NCBI RefSeq assembly: GCF_024496085.1
Contig: NZ_CP101751.1
Span: 496,001 to 560,000, forward strand
Direction of reading: 5' to 3'
Length of the DNA stretch: 64,000 nucleotides
From: Flavobacterium cerinum
GTDB lineage: Bacteria > Bacteroidota > Bacteroidia > Flavobacteriales > Flavobacteriaceae
Below, piece after piece: positions 55,819-64,000 of this stretch (position 1 is its first letter; every line of letters starts with the position of its first letter). A model generated the notes under the pieces. That model saw nothing but the letters and a program-made list of their open reading frames with translations. It was not told the origin of the DNA and made no database searches. A program made the position numbers and the translations under genes.

Positions 55819-57015
55819 ATGACGATAAAGAAGTATCTGCTGAATTTTCTTTTTATTTATTTTATTTTTCACTTATTCAGCTTTCTTTTTGCCCTGATCT
55901 TAAATCCTTTGATTTACTGGTCAGCCAGTGCGCTGTTTCATATCGAATATTCTTTCGATGCCAGCGGATTTGGCAGCGGAGACAACACCTATAAGTATCT
56001 TGAAACATTTTGGCATTTGTGTCTAAGTCTTATTTTGGCAATACCAGTCAGCATGCAAATTCGTCAAATCACAGTCAAAAACAGCTATGCTATTCTACGC
56101 TACCTTTTTGAGGTTACTTTGCGATTATATCTTGTCTTTTTTATGCTTATTTACGGATTCAGTAAAGTGTTTCCGTTCCAGTTTCCGCCACTGCATTACT
56201 TTCGTTTAGCTCAGCCTTACGGTGAATCTTCCCCGATGGGACTTGCGTGGACCTTTATGCAATATTCTCCTTATTACACCGCTTTTACAGGACTTGCGGA
56301 AGTTACAGGCGGTTTGTTATTATTAAATCGGAAAACCGTTACATTAGGAGCCGTAATACTTACCGGTGTTACTTCCAACATTGTTATGATGAATTTCTGT
56401 TATGACATTCCGGTTAAACTCAGCTCAATGCACATGCTTTTGGCCGCTTTAATTTTATTGTATTTTGATCGTACCCGACTGCTTTATTTCTTTATTCAGG
56501 ACAAAGCTGTTCCGAAAAAAGGAAGTGAAATTTATCTGGGCGACGCTCGTTCCGAAAAAATATTACATTATATTAAAACCGGCTTCAAACTAGTATTGTC
56601 GGTAGGCATATTTACCGCATTCTCAATTGCTTATCTAAAAATGCAAAATCAAGACAAAAAAGAGCCGGTTCTCTATGGTTGCTACGAAGTAGTTCCGTCT
56701 GAAAAACCATCCAAATATCTTCATTTTGTTTTTGAAACATATGATGGTGCCGGTATTCGCTATACCGATAACACGGAAATTAAATTCACTTCTACCATCG
56801 ACACCATGACCCGAAACATAATACTCCGCGAAATTACGGATGACTCCAAATCGACTGGTAAAACAGAACATTTCCGCTATGAAAAAACAAAAAACGGATT
56901 ACTTCTATATACAAAAGATTCATTGGAGATTGACTTAAAACGAAAAACCAAAGAAGACTTCTTACTTACCAATCGTGGATTTCACTGGATTAACGAAACA
57001 CCTTTTAACCGTTAG
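55819..57015 (+). CDS. DoxX-like membrane protein with C-terminal soluble domain
   Basis: A 398-residue inner-membrane protein. There are about seven or eight hydrophobic segments. The central part (about 95-220) resembles DoxX/SURF4-type proteins: FMLIYGFSKVFPFQFPP, then FTGLAEVTGGLLLLNRKTVT and MLLAALILLYFDRTRLLYF. After the last TM (about 255-275) comes a 120-residue soluble domain with beta-strand character (YGCYEVVPSEKPSKYLHFVF, NGLLLYTKDSLEIDL) that I do not recognise. The DoxX part suggests a redox-linked role, which is not established. It ends in a shared hairpin with the convergent gene. Confidence 0.75.
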   Translation: MTIKKYLLNFLFIYFIFHLFSFLFALILNPLIYWSASALFHIEYSFDASGFGSGDNTYKYLETFWHLCLSLILAIPVSMQIRQITVKNSYAILRYLFEVTLRLYLVFFMLIYGFSKVFPFQFPPLHYFRLAQPYGESSPMGLAWTFMQYSPYYTAFTGLAEVTGGLLLLNRKTVTLGAVILTGVTSNIVMMNFCYDIPVKLSSMHMLLAALILLYFDRTRLLYFFIQDKAVPKKGSEIYLGDARSEKILHYIKTGFKLVLSVGIFTAFSIAYLKMQNQDKKEPVLYGCYEVVPSEKPSKYLHFVFETYDGAGIRYTDNTEIKFTSTIDTMTRNIILREITDDSKSTGKTEHFRYEKTKNGLLLYTKDSLEIDLKRKTKEDFLLTNRGFHWINETPFNR

Positions 57016-57020
57016 AAACA

Positions 57021-57050
57021 AAAAACCTCACTATAAAGTGAGGTTTTTTT
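57021..57050. terminator. Bidirectional terminator
   Basis: AAAAACCTCACT (57021-57032) and AGTGAGGTTTTT (57037-57048) with loop ATAA. A-run and T-run flanks suit both convergent transcripts. Confidence 0.92.
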
Positions 57051-57052
57051 AC

Positions 57053-57628
57053 TTAAAAATGAAAATTTAGCTGAATATAACCCAACTTCCCGAAGCCGGA
57101 TTCCGACCAGGTTGTTGTTTTCTTTTCTAAAAATGTTGCATTGTCTACAACGATATTATATTTAAAATACAATGCCGGTTCTATTGATATGGAAAAATTA
57201 TCCACAACATTAAACTGAATCCCCAAAAACGGGGCTATTCCAACGGCATAATTATCTTTATTTACATTTTTAAAATTCGAGTAGCTGCTCATTAAATCGG
57301 CTCCAAAATAGAACGTCCAAAGTTTATTTCGGCGAAACACTTTGTCAGCGCCCAACTTTAATCCAATCTCCGTAAACCCGCCTTCACTATCATCTTTTTC
57401 ATAACTTCCTCCGGCCCGCAATGCATATTTTTTATTTAGAGCATAACGGTATTCCAGATTGTATGCATTTTTATCCGATGAAAACGCCGAGTTAATAAAA
57501 TTAGAAATGCCTATTCCTAAACGGCTTCGAAATAGTATTGTATCGGTTGTTTTTTGAATTTCATTTTGCGAAAAGCAACCTAAAGAACTCAGTAATACTA
57601 TAAATAGTATTTTATTTTTTACAGACAT
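57053..57628 (-). CDS. Outer membrane beta-barrel-like hypothetical protein
   Basis: A 191-residue protein with a signal peptide (about 1-20, ending GCFSQ). The rest alternates polar and aromatic residues in strands such as YNLEYRYALNKKYALRAGGS, WTFYFGADLMSS and FSISIEPALYFKYNIV, and ends in FHF, as small outer-membrane barrels do. It starts as a TAATG overlap with the preceding lipoprotein gene, so the two are coupled. No closer family assignment. Confidence 0.72.
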   Translation of the reverse strand: MSVKNKILFIVLLSSLGCFSQNEIQKTTDTILFRSRLGIGISNFINSAFSSDKNAYNLEYRYALNKKYALRAGGSYEKDDSEGGFTEIGLKLGADKVFRRNKLWTFYFGADLMSSYSNFKNVNKDNYAVGIAPFLGIQFNVVDNFSISIEPALYFKYNIVVDNATFLEKKTTTWSESGFGKLGYIQLNFHF

Positions 57629-58695
57629 TACAGGTAATTTGCAAAGATACTTCTGATTTTAGTTTCGAAGTCGGCTACATACACATCTACATTTTCTCTT
57701 GAACCGTCAGAATACACAATGTAAAACTTAGACACTCCATTCACTTCATCATAAATCAGGTTTCCGATTTTGAAGTTATTATAATACACTTCTGCATTCG
57801 TATTGTTATTAATCTGAGCCGGTGTCGGATTGTCATAAGCTGTAATTGCCTCTACATTGGCTGCATAAACGATTTTCAGATTACCAACCGCTACATTTCC
57901 GTTTACGGTTTTAACATCGCTTACTGATGTAATGTTACCATAATCAGAATGCTTTAATTTCACATTCGTTACAATGGCATTGGTACATCCCTGTGGCGTA
58001 GCAGAGTTATAGGTCAACTGGAAATCAACAGCAGAGTTTCTTCTCCATGAAAAATTATGCGTATACGGAGCGGTATAGATAACCACATCAGCATTAGTCG
58101 GCATACTGAAATTTGTATTAACATCAAATGTTATATTAGACGCATTCAATGAGAAAACAAGATTATTATTTCGTTTTAGTGTCAGATTAACCTGAGTTGG
58201 TAACCAATACGTCTCCGAAGTATATGATACCGATGTATCGTTATATGAATTTAAGCTAAACTCAGCATCATTTTCTGTTTGATTCTGACGTGACGGGAAC
58301 TTCAATGTAACAATATTTGAAGACGATTGTTTTGTCCAGTTTTGCGATGTAGGATTCCATACATATACACCGGCACGGTTAGCAAATTGCAGTTTATTAT
58401 TGATAAACACTTTACCGTATTGCGCTTCAAATTTATTGGAAATACTTTTGATCCAGGAGTCGTTATATTCCTGGTTTCCGGAGTTGAATAGTGAATATAG
58501 CAAGAAATTCGACAATTCTCCGTCATCCAACGTATTCAGACAGTTATAAAAGCTGTCAAATGTATTTGAAATATTTTGCTTATCCTCAGCAACAGTTGTC
58601 GGAGAAGATGATGAATCCGATGATGATTCGGACGAACAGGAATAAAGAATGGTAGCGAACACTGCCAATCCTAAAAGTAATTTTTTAAATTTCAT
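57628..58695 (-). CDS. Ser-rich lipoprotein, hypothetical
   Basis: A 355-residue lipoprotein. I use the ATG at 58695, giving a signal with lipobox LYSCSSESSS (Cys20); the frame extends 20 codons upstream. A Ser-rich linker follows the Cys without an acidic run, so retention on the periplasmic side is more likely than surface display. The rest is beta-strand and Asn/Thr-rich, with no motif I recognise. It is the first gene of a pair with the barrel-like protein, which suggests a joint envelope role. Confidence 0.7.
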   Translation of the reverse strand: MKFKKLLLGLAVFATILYSCSSESSSDSSSSPTTVAEDKQNISNTFDSFYNCLNTLDDGELSNFLLYSLFNSGNQEYNDSWIKSISNKFEAQYGKVFINNKLQFANRAGVYVWNPTSQNWTKQSSSNIVTLKFPSRQNQTENDAEFSLNSYNDTSVSYTSETYWLPTQVNLTLKRNNNLVFSLNASNITFDVNTNFSMPTNADVVIYTAPYTHNFSWRRNSAVDFQLTYNSATPQGCTNAIVTNVKLKHSDYGNITSVSDVKTVNGNVAVGNLKIVYAANVEAITAYDNPTPAQINNNTNAEVYYNNFKIGNLIYDEVNGVSKFYIVYSDGSRENVDVYVADFETKIRSIFANYL

Positions 58696-58745
58696 AAGGT
58701 TTGTTTTGTCGCTCAAATATATAATATTCAAAATAATTTCAAAAA

Positions 58746-58771
58746 AAAATCTCACATTTATGTGAGATTTT
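58746..58771 (-). terminator. Terminator of the fatty-acid operon
   Basis: AAAATCTCACA (58746-58756) and TGTGAGATTTT (58761-58771) with loop TTTA. On the minus strand it follows accC and is trailed by a T-run. Confidence 0.92.
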
Positions 58772-58791
58772 AAAATTCTATCATCGAATGA

Positions 58792-60141
58792 CTATTCTAC
58801 CGGGTCTTTCATTACAAAATCCTCCATGAATTTTGTAGTATAATTACCGGCAACATAATCAGGATTATCCATTAATTGTCTGTGGAACGGAATTGTAGTT
58901 TTAATTCCTTCGATTACGAATTCATCCAAAGCACGTTTCATTTTATTGATTGCCTCTTCTCTTGTTTGCGCCGTTGTAATCAATTTTGCAATCATAGAGT
59001 CATAATTAGGCGGGATAGTATATCCGGCGTAAACGTGCGTATCTAAACGTACTCCGTGTCCTCCAGGTGAATGCAACGTAGTGATTTTTCCCGGTGACGG
59101 GCGGAAATCGTTATACGGATCTTCAGCATTGATACGACATTCGATAGAGTGTAATTGCGGTAAATAGTTTTTACCTGAAATCGGCACTCCTGCAGCTACT
59201 AAAATCTGCTCACGAATCAAATCATAATCAATAACCTGTTCTGTGATCGGGTGTTCTACCTGGATACGTGTATTCATTTCCATGAAGTAGAAATTACGGT
59301 GTTTGTCAACCAGGAATTCAACCGTTCCGGCACCTTCATATTTAATGTATTCTGCCGCTTTAACCGCAGCTTCACCCATTTTATTACGCAATTCATCAGT
59401 CATGAAAGGCGAAGGTGTTTCTTCTGTTAATTTTTGGTGACGACGTTGAACCGAACAATCTCTTTCAGAAAGGTGACAAGCTTTTCCGTAAGAATCGCCC
59501 ACAATCTGTATTTCAATATGGCGTGGTTCCTCAATCAGTTTTTCCATATACATACCATCGTTTCCGAAGGCTGCACCGGCTTCCTGACGGGCACTTTCCC
59601 ATGCTTTTTGTAAATCTTCTTCTTTCCAAACGGCACGCATTCCTTTACCACCACCACCGGCAGTAGCTTTTAGCATGATCGGATATTTGAATTCTTTCGC
59701 TAATTGTTTAGCTTGCTCATACGATTCCAATAAACCTTCTGAACCTGGAATTGTAGGAACACCTGCTTCTTTCATGGTTGCCTTAGCCGTAGCTTTGTCT
59801 CCCATTTTTTCGATCATTTCCGGAGAAGCACCGATAAATTTAATACCGTGCTCTTCGCAAATTTTCGAAAATTTAGCATTTTCCGAAAGGAATCCGTAAC
59901 CTGGGTGAATTGCATCTGCATTTGTAATTTCAGCAGCAGCAATAATGTTCGACATTTTCAGGTAGGATAAATTACTTGGCGGGGGGCCAATACATACCGC
60001 TTCGTCAGCAAACTTTACGTGTAAACTTTCTGCATCGGCAGTAGAATATACTGCTACGGTCTTTATCCCCATTTCTCTACAGGTTCTGATTACACGAAGT
60101 GCAATTTCTCCCCTGTTTGCGATTAATATTTTTTTAAACAT
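58792..60141 (-). CDS. accC: Acetyl-CoA carboxylase, biotin carboxylase subunit
   Basis: Carboxylates biotin on AccB with bicarbonate and ATP, the first step of fatty acid synthesis. It has 449 residues. The N-terminal preATP-grasp domain ([20 protein letters not shown]) is followed by the ATP-grasp domain with the Gly-rich lid [15 protein letters not shown] and [20 protein letters not shown]. The biotin-carboxylase C-domain includes [15 protein letters not shown] and [11 protein letters not shown]. It lies 90 nt after accB, with an unusual repeat array in between. Confidence 0.98.
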   Translation of the reverse strand: MFKKILIANRGEIALRVIRTCREMGIKTVAVYSTADAESLHVKFADEAVCIGPPPSNLSYLKMSNIIAAAEITNADAIHPGYGFLSENAKFSKICEEHGIKFIGASPEMIEKMGDKATAKATMKEAGVPTIPGSEGLLESYEQAKQLAKEFKYPIMLKATAGGGGKGMRAVWKEEDLQKAWESARQEAGAAFGNDGMYMEKLIEEPRHIEIQIVGDSYGKACHLSERDCSVQRRHQKLTEETPSPFMTDELRNKMGEAAVKAAEYIKYEGAGTVEFLVDKHRNFYFMEMNTRIQVEHPITEQVIDYDLIREQILVAAGVPISGKNYLPQLHSIECRINAEDPYNDFRPSPGKITTLHSPGGHGVRLDTHVYAGYTIPPNYDSMIAKLITTAQTREEAINKMKRALDEFVIEGIKTTIPFHRQLMDNPDYVAGNYTTKFMEDFVMKDPVE

Positions 60142-60147
60142 CTTTTG

Positions 60148-60230
60148 AAATTTTAAATTCGGGTTAAATTTTAAATTCTTTTAAATGAGGCATAAAAAAA
60201 CCATCATTTAAAATTTTGCATTTAAAATTT
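60148..60230. repeat. Four ATTTAAAATTT repeats in the accB-accC spacer
   Basis: Two copies read AAATTTTAAAT (60148-60158, 60166-60176) and two read its complement ATTTAAAATTT (60206-60216, 60220-60230). The first two extend to a 13-nt direct repeat. A separate perfect 10-bp hairpin, TTTTAAATGA/TCATTTAAAA (60179-60188, 60204-60213), lies in the centre. Confidence 0.85.
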
Positions 60231-60231
60231 C

Positions 60232-60723
60232 TTATGATGGATCAACTAAAAATAACGGTTGGTCGAATTCTACCGGAGAAGCGTCATCAACTAATACCTT
60301 AACGATTTTACCGGATACTTCCGATTCGATTTCGTTAAACAATTTCATTGCTTCAATAACACATACTACATCTCCTTTATTGATTGTGCTACCAACTTCT
60401 ACGAAAGGCGCTTTGTCCGGAGACGGTTTACGGTATAATGTTCCGATAATCGGTGATTTTACCACTACATATTTCGAATCGTCGTCAGCAGCCGGAGTAC
60501 TTACCGGTGCAGCAGGTGCAGGTGCAGGTGCTGCTACTGCCTGAGGTGCTGCCACTTGCGGAACAGCCGCTTGCATTGGAACATGTTGAACATAAGTAGT
60601 TTCGGTCGCTCCTGCTTCAGTAGTTTTAATGGTGATTTTGAAATCATCCATCTCTAATTTCACTTCAGTAGCACCAGACTTCGCTACAAATTTGATTAGG
60701 TTTTGAATTTCTCTAATATCCAT
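60232..60723 (-). CDS. accB: Acetyl-CoA carboxylase, biotin carboxyl carrier protein
   Basis: Carries biotin between the two half-reactions of acetyl-CoA carboxylase. It has 163 residues: an N-terminal helical part (1-40), an Ala/Pro/Val linker (about 50-80), and the C-terminal biotinyl domain with the lysine K127 in VIEAMKLFNEI. The thumb region is present in KPSPDKAPFVEVGS. It is 22 nt after fabH. Confidence 0.97.
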   Translation of the reverse strand: MDIREIQNLIKFVAKSGATEVKLEMDDFKITIKTTEAGATETTYVQHVPMQAAVPQVAAPQAVAAPAPAPAAPVSTPAADDDSKYVVVKSPIIGTLYRKPSPDKAPFVEVGSTINKGDVVCVIEAMKLFNEIESEVSGKIVKVLVDDASPVEFDQPLFLVDPS

Positions 60724-60745
60724 CTTGTTCGGAATTTTGATTTAG

Positions 60746-61750
60746 TTAGTTTTTTTGTTTATTGTAGGCCCATTTTAAATAGATAGCTCCCCAAGTGAAG
60801 CCACCACCAAAAGCGGCAAAAATTATATTATCTCCTTTTTTTAAAGAATCTTCGAAATCAGACAACAATAACGGTAATGTTGCCGAAGTGGTATTACCGT
60901 ATTTTTGGATATTTACCAATACTTTTGATTCGTCTAGCCCCATTCGGTTTGCGGTAGCATCAATGATACGTTTATTCGCCTGATGCGCTACCAACCAATT
61001 GACATCTTCTTTTGTAAGCTTATTACGCTCCATTATTTTCTCACTTACGTCAGCCATTCCGGAAACCGCATATTTAAAAACGGTCGTTCCATCCTGATGT
61101 ACAAAGTGTTGTTTATTTTTTACCGTTTCTTCAGAAGCCGGTAATATAGATCCTCCTGCTTCGATTTTCAGGTATTCTCTTCCAACTCCGTCACTTCTCA
61201 AATATTCATCCTGGAATCCTAAACCTTCGGTATTCGGTTCAAATAATATGGCTCCGCCTCCGTCGCCAAAAATAATACAGGTAGCTCTGTCCGTATAATC
61301 AATAATAGAAGACATTTTATCGGCTCCTATTAATAATACTTTTTTATAACGTCCTGATTCAATATAAGCGGAAGCTGTAGATATTCCGTATAGAAAACTG
61401 GAACATGCTGCCTGTAAATCATAGGCAAAAGCATTTGTCGCTCCAATTTGCGTTGCAGTATATACTGCTGTAGAAGCTACCGGCATATCCGGCGTTGCCG
61501 TTGCTACGATAACCAAATCAATTTCTTTGGGATCAACACCTGATTTTTCGATCAGATTTTGGGCTGCTTTTATTGCAAGAAAAGAAGTTCCCTGTCCTTC
61601 TTCTTTGAGAATACGTCTTTCTTTAATTCCCGTACGAGTGGTAATCCATTCATCGTTGGTATCGACCATAGTCTCCAGAATCTGATTCGATAAAACATAG
61701 TCCGGAACATACGATCCAACCGCGGTGATGGCTGCTGTTATTTTAGTCAT
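60746..61750 (-). CDS. fabH: Beta-ketoacyl-ACP synthase III
   Basis: Starts fatty acid chains by condensing acyl-CoA with malonyl-ACP. It has 334 residues from the ATG at 61750 (MTKITAAITAVGSYVPDYVL); the open frame extends 24 codons upstream. The catalytic Cys is C116 in DLQAACSSFLYGI, with the His in LVAHQANKRIIDATANRMG and the Asn in NIQKYGNTTSATLP. The type of starter unit cannot be read from the sequence. It sits between rpmF and accB in the operon. Confidence 0.97.
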   Translation of the reverse strand: MTKITAAITAVGSYVPDYVLSNQILETMVDTNDEWITTRTGIKERRILKEEGQGTSFLAIKAAQNLIEKSGVDPKEIDLVIVATATPDMPVASTAVYTATQIGATNAFAYDLQAACSSFLYGISTASAYIESGRYKKVLLIGADKMSSIIDYTDRATCIIFGDGGGAILFEPNTEGLGFQDEYLRSDGVGREYLKIEAGGSILPASEETVKNKQHFVHQDGTTVFKYAVSGMADVSEKIMERNKLTKEDVNWLVAHQANKRIIDATANRMGLDESKVLVNIQKYGNTTSATLPLLLSDFEDSLKKGDNIIFAAFGGGFTWGAIYLKWAYNKQKN

Positions 61751-61869
61751 AAGGGTTACTTTTTCTTTTTCAAATTTTAGCTCAAAAAAGTGGTGGAAAT
61801 TACAAAAAAAATCCGAAACCAAGCCTTTTTTATCGCTACTTAATTCGTTTCAAAGGGTTTTTAACAAAA

Positions 61870-61894
61870 AAAACTCCCACATAGTGAGAGTTTT
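61870..61894 (-). terminator. Hairpin after rpmF
   Basis: AAAACTC-C-CAC (61870-61880) pairs with GTG-A-GAGTTTT (61884-61894) with one mismatch and a 3-nt loop. On the minus strand it is followed by Ts. It may reduce read-through from the highly expressed rpmF into fabH. Confidence 0.7.
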
Positions 61895-61912
61895 CTCTAT
61901 TATTTTCTTCGA

Positions 61913-62107
61913 TTAAGCAACAGCTTCTTGCTTATCAATTACAACTTGACCTCTGTAGTACATTTTACCTTCATGCCAGTAAGCTCTGTGATACAAATGC
62001 GCTTCTCCTGTTACAGGACATGTAGCAATTTGCGGAGCTGTCGCTTTATAATGCGTTCTTCTCTTATCTCTTCTTGTTTTCGAGGTTTTTCTCTTAGGAT
62101 GTGCCAT
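61913..62107 (-). CDS. rpmF: 50S ribosomal protein L32, zinc-less form
   Basis: A 64-residue large-subunit protein. The basic N-terminus [20 protein letters not shown] is typical. The zinc ribbon is degraded: only C30 remains of the four ligands ([17 protein letters not shown]), the usual C-minus variant of Bacteroidota. It lies 9 nt after the yceD-like gene, the classic yceD-rpmF pair. Confidence 0.96.
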   Translation of the reverse strand: MAHPKRKTSKTRRDKRRTHYKATAPQIATCPVTGEAHLYHRAYWHEGKMYYRGQVVIDKQEAVA

Positions 62108-62116
62108 CTTACTATA

Positions 62117-62650
62117 TTATTTATCCGTTAATAGTTGTTTTAATTTGTCCCATCTGGGATCTGTATTTTCTTCTTCTTTGTGTTCTTCTTTTGGAGCCAA
62201 TTCATTTAAGCGATCAATTGCTTCTGATTTCAATGTTCCGTCTTTTACTCCGGGATGAATCCTTTTTGTTGGAACCGACAGCACAATTGACTCATAAATA
62301 TACTGCTTAATATTGACCTGAAATTCACCATGAGGCAACACCAGCCACTCATCGTTCTCATCATTATAGGTATCACCGAATTTTACAATCAAATTCATTT
62401 TACCTTTAATCGGCAAATCAAAATCTTCATTAGTTAAATCACAAGGAACATTAACTTCTCCTTTATGTTTAAAACTAAGTTCAAGCATCGTACTTTTTTT
62501 GTCCAGAATCACATCGACTTTGACGTTGACATCATTATATTCATCAAAACCAAAGCTCTCAAAGAACTTCTTATCTATATGATATTCAAACTGATGCTTC
62601 CCTTGCTTTAATCCGACAAAGGGGATCAAAAAATCTTTATCATTATTCAT
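62117..62650 (-). CDS. YceD / DUF177 family protein
   Basis: A 177-residue protein of the YceD (DUF177) family, linked in many bacteria to 23S rRNA or ribosome metabolism and nearly always upstream of rpmF, as here. Signatures: KHKGEVNVPCDLTNEDFDLP and a charged tail (APKEEHKEEENTDPRWDKLK). The family motif with Cys is reduced to one Cys. No enzymatic motif is visible. It is the first gene of the fatty-acid/ribosomal operon. Confidence 0.9.
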   Translation of the reverse strand: MNNDKDFLIPFVGLKQGKHQFEYHIDKKFFESFGFDEYNDVNVKVDVILDKKSTMLELSFKHKGEVNVPCDLTNEDFDLPIKGKMNLIVKFGDTYNDENDEWLVLPHGEFQVNIKQYIYESIVLSVPTKRIHPGVKDGTLKSEAIDRLNELAPKEEHKEEENTDPRWDKLKQLLTDK

Positions 62651-62720
62651 AACAACAGTTTTGAGCGTGCAAAGATATAAAATTATTGTAATTTCAAACG
62701 AGTTGTAAACATTTTTTTGT

Positions 62721-63770
62721 TTATAACTGTTTTTGTTTGGTTTTCAAAGGGTTTTTAACCAGTTCTTTATGCTCGTTCCGGTTATTGTAAATATCAATTG
62801 CCAGATAAACAGCTTCTTTAAACGAATTATAATCCGCTTCTCCTTTACCGGCAATCTCATAAGCCGTTCCATGATCGGGTGACGTTCTGATTTTTTCCAG
62901 TCCGGCCGTATAATTCACTCCGTTTCCGAACGATAATGTTTTAAAAGGCACCAATCCCTGATCGTGATAATTGGCAATAACAGCATCATATTTTTCATAC
63001 TGACTTAATCCGAAAAAGCTATCTGCCGAAAACGGTCCGAAAACCATAATTCCTTCATCAAATAATTTTTTCAAAGCCGGTTTGATTACCTCATCATCCT
63101 CTTTTCCGATCACACCGTTATCTCCACAATGCGGATTCAATCCTAAAACAGCAATTTTTGGTCTTGTAACACCAAAATCGGCAATCAGTGTTTTATGAAC
63201 GGTTTCAATTTTTTTACGAATGAGTTCTTCCGTCAGGTGATTTGATATTTCATTAACCGGAATATGATCGGTAAACAATCCTACTCTTAAGTTATCCTGA
63301 ACCATCAGCATCAACGCATCACCTTCCAACTCCTGATCCAGATAATCAGTATGTCCCGGAAAATGAAATTCCTCCGATTGTATATTATATTTATTAATCG
63401 GAGCCGTTACCAATACATCAATCAACCCTTCTTTTAACGCTTTTGTAGCCGAAGTAAATGAACGAATCGCATATTTACCGACATTTTCATCATTAACTCC
63501 AAATTCCAGATTCACACCTTCCCGCCATACATTCAACACATTAATTTTTCCGGGAACGATTTGTTCTAATTTGTCTATTCCCTGAAGATTTGCATTTAAC
63601 TGTAGTGTCTTCTTTATAAAGGAGAGGATTTTTACATTAGCAAAAATAACCGGCGTGCAAAGCTCCAGCATACGAGTATCTTCAAACGTCTTCAGTATTA
63701 CCTCGCTCCCGATTCCATTTAAATCTCCCACGGAAATTCCTACAATTATATTTTCTGCTTTTTTCACCAT
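62721..63770 (-). CDS. pdxA: 4-hydroxythreonine-4-phosphate dehydrogenase
   Basis: Oxidises 4-phosphohydroxy-L-threonine in the DXP-dependent pyridoxal phosphate pathway. It has 349 residues. Signatures: GISVGDLNGIGSEVILKTF (residues 11-29), the metal-binding GHTDYLDQELEGDALMLM with its His, LNPHCGDNGVIGKEDDEVI, and YHDQGLVPFKTLSFGNGVNY. A -7 element (reverse of CAAATTTA at 63805-63812) lies 35 nt upstream. It is divergent from ribE. Confidence 0.97.
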   Translation of the reverse strand: MVKKAENIIVGISVGDLNGIGSEVILKTFEDTRMLELCTPVIFANVKILSFIKKTLQLNANLQGIDKLEQIVPGKINVLNVWREGVNLEFGVNDENVGKYAIRSFTSATKALKEGLIDVLVTAPINKYNIQSEEFHFPGHTDYLDQELEGDALMLMVQDNLRVGLFTDHIPVNEISNHLTEELIRKKIETVHKTLIADFGVTRPKIAVLGLNPHCGDNGVIGKEDDEVIKPALKKLFDEGIMVFGPFSADSFFGLSQYEKYDAVIANYHDQGLVPFKTLSFGNGVNYTAGLEKIRTSPDHGTAYEIAGKGEADYNSFKEAVYLAIDIYNNRNEHKELVKNPLKTKQKQL

Positions 63771-63790
63771 GCCGACTAGTTATTTATTAC

Positions 63791-63812
63791 TAATTTTGGA
63801 TATGCAAATTTA
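63791..63812. promoter_or_regulatory. Divergent -7 elements of pdxA and ribE
   Basis: TAATTTTG (63791-63798, plus strand) faces ribE, and TAAATTTG (reverse complement of 63805-63812) faces pdxA. Both match TAnnTTTG; no TTG at good spacing is seen for either. Confidence 0.45.
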
Positions 63813-63828
63813 GCAAAATAAATCAGTT

Positions 63829-64000
63829 ATGTTTACAGGAATTATCGAAACTCTCGGAACCATCCGGAACATCCAAAAAGACAATGACAATATCCATATT
63901 CATGTCCAATCTTCCATAACCCATGAGCTTAAAATTGACCAAAGTGTTTCCCATAATGGCGTATGTTTAACCGTTGTAGCCATTGACGGCGACACCTATA
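63829..64000 (+). CDS. ribE: Riboflavin synthase alpha chain, cut by window end
   Basis: Makes riboflavin from two molecules of 6,7-dimethyl-8-ribityllumazine. Only the first 57 residues are inside the window. They match the conserved N-terminus: MFTGIIETLGTIRNIQKD, and later SVSHNGVCLTVVAIDGDTY, where the Gly-Val-Cys-Leu-Thr motif sits in the first lumazine-binding repeat. The gene is divergent from pdxA. Confidence 0.93.
   Translation, partial: MFTGIIETLGTIRNIQKDNDNIHIHVQSSITHELKIDQSVSHNGVCLTVVAIDGDTY

Noticed and set aside
1..64000. tRNA, rRNA, riboswitch or IS element
   Set aside because: I looked at the intergenic stretches on both strands and saw no cloverleaf, conserved aptamer core, or transposase.

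Overview
The window is a chromosomal stretch of a Bacteroidota bacterium, most likely a Flavobacteriaceae (Flavobacterium or a near relative). The signs are AT-rich DNA, promoters of the TTG-N19-TAnnTTTG type, weak Shine-Dalgarno sites, a T9SS-type C-terminal sorting domain, a DUF4625 lipoprotein with an acidic export-like signal, a MurF-Alr fusion, a short NuoG, and zinc-less versions of thymidine kinase and L32. Most of it is core chromosome. I found no rRNA, tRNA, CRISPR array, IS element or prophage.

Layout. 1-5585: the end of a tripartite RND efflux operon (TolC-like, cut by the window edge; MFP adaptor; HAE1-type pump). 5713-8417: a small MORN-like secreted protein, aspS and a cold-shock protein. 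8592-21593: a complete 14-gene complex I operon, nuoA to nuoN, with a consensus promoter and a hairpin terminator. 21737-24670: a small AT-rich two-gene module of unknown function, then umuC-umuD in reversed order and a Cys-rich hypothetical. 24820-29908 (minus): a flavin monooxygenase, recJ, an OsmC-like protein, rsmI and a Glu-rich low-complexity protein. 30013-34649 (plus): tdk, the murF-alr fusion, mscL and asd.

34750-38440 is the most suggestive accessory locus. A His-rich small membrane-anchored protein, a TonB-dependent receptor, a second small protein of the same general design and a His-rich DUF4625 lipoprotein together look like a transition-metal capture and uptake system. Convergent to it is a lipoprotein with an aerolysin/ETX-MTX2-like segment (38516-39499). 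39741-53253: two S9 peptidases, an AIM24-type protein, a DUF1842 protein, the dedA / FAD oxidoreductase / mtgA operon, a dicarboxylate symporter, and a large secreted reprolysin-like protease with FN3, two near-identical GEVED domains and a T9SS tail. 53601-58695: a helical hypothetical, a C1 peptidase, a DoxX-like membrane protein, and a barrel protein plus lipoprotein pair. 58792-62650 (minus): yceD-rpmF-fabH-accB-accC, for fatty acid synthesis, with an unusual AT-rich repeat array between accB and accC. The window closes with pdxA and, divergently, the start of riboflavin synthase (ribE).

Best candidates for something undescribed: the His-rich TonB locus, the aerolysin-like lipoprotein, the two-gene module at 21737-22356, and the four ATTTAAAATTT repeats in the accB-accC spacer. 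Functional statements rest on motif recognition only; no database search was run.
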